Shown: positions 4,772 to 6,300 of the stretch, one piece after another
How positions within the stretch are numbered: the stretch's first letter is position 1
How the letters are laid out: each line of letters starts with the position of its first letter
Source of the DNA: Acidobacteriaceae bacterium
Lineage (GTDB): Bacteria; Acidobacteriota; Terriglobia; Terriglobales; Acidobacteriaceae
Length of the DNA: 6,300 bases
Direction: 5' to 3'
Assembly (NCBI GenBank): GCA_025462785.1
Contig: JAOAPG010000433.1
Location: forward strand, 1-6,300
The notes under the pieces: model-generated
Databases searched by the model: none
What the model was told of the DNA's origin: nothing
What the model saw: only the letters and a program-made list of their open reading frames with translations
Program-made: the position numbers and the translations under genes

Positions 4772-6300
4772 ATGGCTTCCGTCACTAGCGGTGCTGGCGT
4801 TCCTCCCTCAACCCTCAATGAAAAAGCTGGCTACAACCGTTTTCTTTTGCTCGTGGCCGGACTCGGCGGCTTGTTGTATGGAGTGGATGTCGGCATTATC
4901 GCCGGCGCATTGCCTTATCTTGAGGCAACGTCCGGTCTGAACGCGGGGCAGCTTTCTATTGTCGTTGCCGCGGTGCTGCTGGGTAGTGTGATCTCCACCC
5001 TGTTTGCTGGGATGCTCGCGGACTGGATCGGACGCAAACTGCTGATGACGCTTAGCGGCGTATTGTTTGTCATCAGCATTCCGATGATTGCTCTGGCTCA
5101 TGGATACCAACCGCTAGTATTGGGCCGCTTGCTGCAGGGCATCAGCGCGGGTCTGATTGGAGTGGTCGTTCCGCTGTACTTGGCAGAGTGCCTGGCGGCA
5201 TCGAATCGCGGCAAGGGAACTGGTATCTTTCAATGGCTGCTTACCCTGGGTATTGTCACGGCGGCCATTGTTGGAATGTTTTTCAGTATTCGCGTAGAAG
5301 AGGTCGCGAAACTCGGAGACGCTGCCAGACTCTTCGCCTTCAAAGACACCGCTTGGCGGAGCATTTTCTGGGTGTCATTGCCACCAGGCATTTTGTTCGT
5401 AATTGGCAGCCTCATGGTTGCAGAATCTCCGCGCTGGCTGTTTCGGCGCGGAAAGAGGGAAGCGGCCCTTAACGCACTTCTGCGCTCCCGTAGTAAAGAG
5501 CAGGCTGCGAGCGAGTTGCAGGAAATGGAGCAGGCCAGCGCCGCCGAGAAAGCTAAGACTTCATCTGGGACCAAGGTCAAGGAATCGCTGTTGCGACGCA
5601 AATACGTGATTCCGTTTGTGCTGGCTTGCATCATTCTGATGTGCAACCAAGCCACGGGCGTTAACTCCATTATTGGGTACAACACGAACATCCTTTTGCA
5701 GAGCGGGCTTTCTGATGTGCAAGCACATTGGGGATATGTGATCTTCACGATCGTTAATTTCCTGATGACAATTGGCGGTGTGGTCCTGGTCGATCGCCGG
5801 GGACGCAAGTTCTTGCTCTCCGTCGGAAGCGCCGGCGTAATCGCATCACTTCTCTGCACAGGATTGCTCTTCCATCGGACTGAAAAGTTGCGCGTGGATT
5901 CGAGAGAGCGTGTTCAATCATTGGTCACCCAAGATCAGAAGCTCAATTTTCTCTACGATGGCAACACCGCAGAGAGGCTGGTAGCGCCAAACAAGACTGC
6001 TGACGAAACAGCCGGTGGTCGCCCAACATCGCTGATTGTGATCTATTCTTACGGAGATTTTCGCGCGGCAACCAAGGTCGTGCGCTCGGATGACAAGGCG
6101 CCAGCCCCCATCGAGATTACGCGCGAAAGCTGTGTACCTGCTAACAAAGTAGTCGCATTTTTCACAAATCCGTTCGGCGATTTGGATAAGTCGCGCGGCG
6201 CTCCACTACACATTGAAAATGCACTGATCACGCCCGTTCCGAGTACTCAAAATGGCTGGCTGGTAGCTGTCAGTCTGTTTGTCTTTATGGCGTTCTTCGC
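4772..6300 (+). CDS. MFS sugar porter family transporter with large periplasmic insert (3' truncated)
   Basis: The frame is open from ATG 4772 to the window end, giving 509 residues. It is an inner-membrane sugar:H+ symporter-type protein related to XylE, AraE and GLUT. Marks in order: GLLYGVDVGIIAG (33-45, TM1, D39 like XylE Asp27), LADWIGRK (82-89, first RxGRR-type motif), GRLLQGISAG (118-127), RGK with Q154 (like XylE Gln168), AESPRWL (217-223, PESPR motif), a charged cytoplasmic segment at about 225-277, NQATGVN (292-298, TM7 sugar-binding motif with Q293 and N298), VDRRGRK (340-346, second RxGRR) and TM9 at about 347-367. Residues 368-494 are then hydrophilic, and a new hydrophobic segment, presumably TM10, starts near 496. 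The usual loop there is only a few residues long. The remaining helices and the PETKG motif lie beyond the window. An in-frame TAG at 4748-4750 limits the start; no Shine-Dalgarno sequence precedes the ATG. The exact sugar cannot be named. Confidence 0.92.
   Translation, partial: MASVTSGAGVPPSTLNEKAGYNRFLLLVAGLGGLLYGVDVGIIAGALPYLEATSGLNAGQLSIVVAAVLLGSVISTLFAGMLADWIGRKLLMTLSGVLFVISIPMIALAHGYQPLVLGRLLQGISAGLIGVVVPLYLAECLAASNRGKGTGIFQWLLTLGIVTAAIVGMFFSIRVEEVAKLGDAARLFAFKDTAWRSIFWVSLPPGILFVIGSLMVAESPRWLFRRGKREAALNALLRSRSKEQAASELQEMEQASAAEKAKTSSGTKVKESLLRRKYVIPFVLACIILMCNQATGVNSIIGYNTNILLQSGLSDVQAHWGYVIFTIVNFLMTIGGVVLVDRRGRKFLLSVGSAGVIASLLCTGLLFHRTEKLRVDSRERVQSLVTQDQKLNFLYDGNTAERLVAPNKTADETAGGRPTSLIVIYSYGDFRAATKVVRSDDKAPAPIEITRESCVPANKVVAFFTNPFGDLDKSRGAPLHIENALITPVPSTQNGWLVAVSLFVFMAFF

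Noticed and set aside
4758..4940. 60-codon GTG-started frame that looks like a signal peptide
   Set aside because: It overlaps the sugar-porter N-terminus in another frame, and the conserved TM1 motif is in the 4772 frame.
5230..5859. 209-residue minus-strand open frame inside the sugar porter
   Set aside because: It lies wholly opposite conserved sugar-porter motifs and its translation has no recognisable domain; it is a shadow frame.

Overview
The window holds five protein-coding genes, two of them cut by the window ends. No RNA gene, insertion sequence, CRISPR array, phage gene or obvious horizontally acquired block was seen. The best guess for the source is a soil-type member of the Acidobacteriota. 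The main reason is the C-terminal Ig-like extension of the quinoprotein, a domain style I associate with that phylum. Moderate GC content and clear AGGAG ribosome binding sites fit but do not prove it. The taxonomic call is an inference.

Layout, left to right. (1) 1-957, plus: the 3' part of a luciferase-like flavin monooxygenase of the MsnO8/YhbW type. (2) 944-2740, minus: a secreted PQQ-type eight-bladed beta-propeller protein resembling polyvinyl-alcohol dehydrogenase, convergent with gene 1 and overlapping its end by 14 bp. (3) 2741-3140: a 400-bp divergent intergenic region with a perfect 18-bp palindrome (2817-2834), a good operator candidate. (4) 3141-4310, plus: a Tat-exported F420-dependent dehydrogenase of the FGD1/FGD2 family, with a second luciferase-like fold. 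(5) 4325-4350: a GC-rich hairpin that probably terminates transcription from both sides. (6) 4361-4624, minus: a small, very lysine-rich DUF6496 protein. (7) 4772 to the window end, plus: a major facilitator superfamily sugar porter with an unusual insert of about 127 residues in what should be a periplasmic loop.

The gene orientations alternate (+, -, +, -, +), so each gene is probably its own transcription unit and there is no operon. The loose theme is redox and carbon metabolism: two LLM-fold oxidoreductases flank an exported quinoprotein, with a sugar transporter nearby. The divergent quinoprotein and the exported F420-type enzyme share one upstream region and are both predicted to act outside the cytoplasm, which makes co-regulation plausible but unproven. 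I see no convincing new multi-gene system. The items most worth a second look are the transporter insert, the palindromic operator candidate, and the export of a deazaflavin-type enzyme beside a quinoprotein.
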